A stretch of 64,000 nucleotides of DNA. Source: Verrucomicrobiota bacterium (GTDB lineage: Bacteria; Verrucomicrobiota; Verrucomicrobiia; Verrucomicrobiales; Akkermansiaceae). The stretch lies in assembly GCA_017301995.1 (NCBI GenBank), contig JAFLEH010000025.1, positions 1 through 64,000 on the forward strand, written 5' to 3'. Below, piece after piece: positions 63,785 through 64,000 of this stretch. Both the position numbers and the translations under genes were made by a program. The notes below the pieces were generated by a model. The model saw only the letters and a program-made list of their open reading frames with translations, was not told where the DNA came from and ran no database searches. Positions within the stretch are counted from its first letter, which is position 1; each line of letters begins with the position of its first letter.

Positions 63785-64000
63785 GGGCGGTTGAGGCGTC
63801 TTTCGATGCAGCGTTTCAGCACCAGACGCAGGCGGGAAAGGGACTTCTGGAGCCGGTCCGGCGGCACGCCCATGCGGCGGGCATGTTCGGCCAGAGGCAC
63901 CTTGGTGGCGTATTTCAGGGAAACCAACTGGCGGTCGTGGGGAGGCAGCGCCTTCACGCATTCGCGAAGCGCCTCGATCCGCTGGTCGGCACGCTCGGCC
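63781..64000 (-). CDS. ECF sigma factor, C-terminal part (start beyond window)
   Basis: Seventy-two codons are visible before the TGA at 63781. They encode region 4: RIEALRECVKALPPHDRQLV, then EHARRMGVPPDRLQKSLSRL (helix-turn-helix) and RLVLKRCIERRLNRP. The stop overlaps the FecR start by ATGA, the same arrangement as the pair at 4518. With the three PATR genes and the CotH gene it forms a run of six minus-strand genes with gaps of no more than 53 bp. Confidence 0.85.
   Translation of the reverse strand, partial: AERADQRIEALRECVKALPPHDRQLVSLKYATKVPLAEHARRMGVPPDRLQKSLSRLRLVLKRCIERRLNRP

Overview
The window is GC-rich bacterial chromosome that reads as Verrucomicrobiota (probably Verrucomicrobiales, Luteolibacter/Haloferula-like). 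The indicators are Planctomycete/Verrucomicrobium-type ECF sigma factors paired with FecR/LamG anti-sigma proteins, very long autotransporter-associated beta-strand-repeat (PATR) proteins, PEP-CTERM tails, many sulfatases, Tat-exported Gfo/Idh/MocA oxidoreductases, and starts with almost no Shine-Dalgarno sequence. The taxonomy is inferred from gene content only.

Layout. 1-2604: remains of a restriction/defence locus (transposase 5' end, internal hsdR piece, 5' piece of an AAA ATPase, 5' piece of hsdM). 2827-5075: ECF sigma factor overlapping by 4 bp a FecR-type anti-sigma protein with an external LamG domain. 5336-13939: oxidoreductase and two tandem giant PATR proteins. 14215-27485: one-direction run of eight genes for breakdown of a sulfated, fucose-containing glycan (CBM_X2/chitobiase-type protein, DUF2264, VOC, two GH43-like proteins, two sulfatases, GH29 fucosidase). 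27570-33960: AraC regulator divergent from a fused desaturase-Rieske-NqrF oxygenase, then an NHL propeller, a URO-D-type methyltransferase, a truncated DUF6807 protein and a Dabb lipoprotein. 34077-40918: two divergent operons (sulfatase plus oxidoreductase; sugar isomerase-like plus oxidoreductase). 41100-47406: housekeeping block (M50-like membrane protein, small exported protein, tRNA-Gly, trpC, recJ, an RpiB-GlyA fusion). 47591-64000: a second ECF sigma/FecR pair heading a 16-kb operon with three PATR proteins and a CotH/lamin-tail/LamG giant.

How it fits together. Seven intergenic sites carry the same bipartite element, GAGAGA (or GAGAGG), exactly 13 nt, then GGCA (once GGCC). A related copy lies directly before the first sigma gene. 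They sit before the oxidoreductase, both PATR genes, the glycan operon, the DUF6807 gene and both divergent sulfatase/isomerase operons. I infer one regulon, plausibly driven by the ECF sigma encoded at 4518-5075 and gated by an anti-sigma factor whose LamG domain could sense glycan outside the membrane. The fused oxygenase resembles the rhizopine proteins MocD and MocE joined to an NqrF-type reductase, and is a candidate self-sufficient O-demethylase for methylated sugars. No function here has been tested, and motif searches were done by eye.
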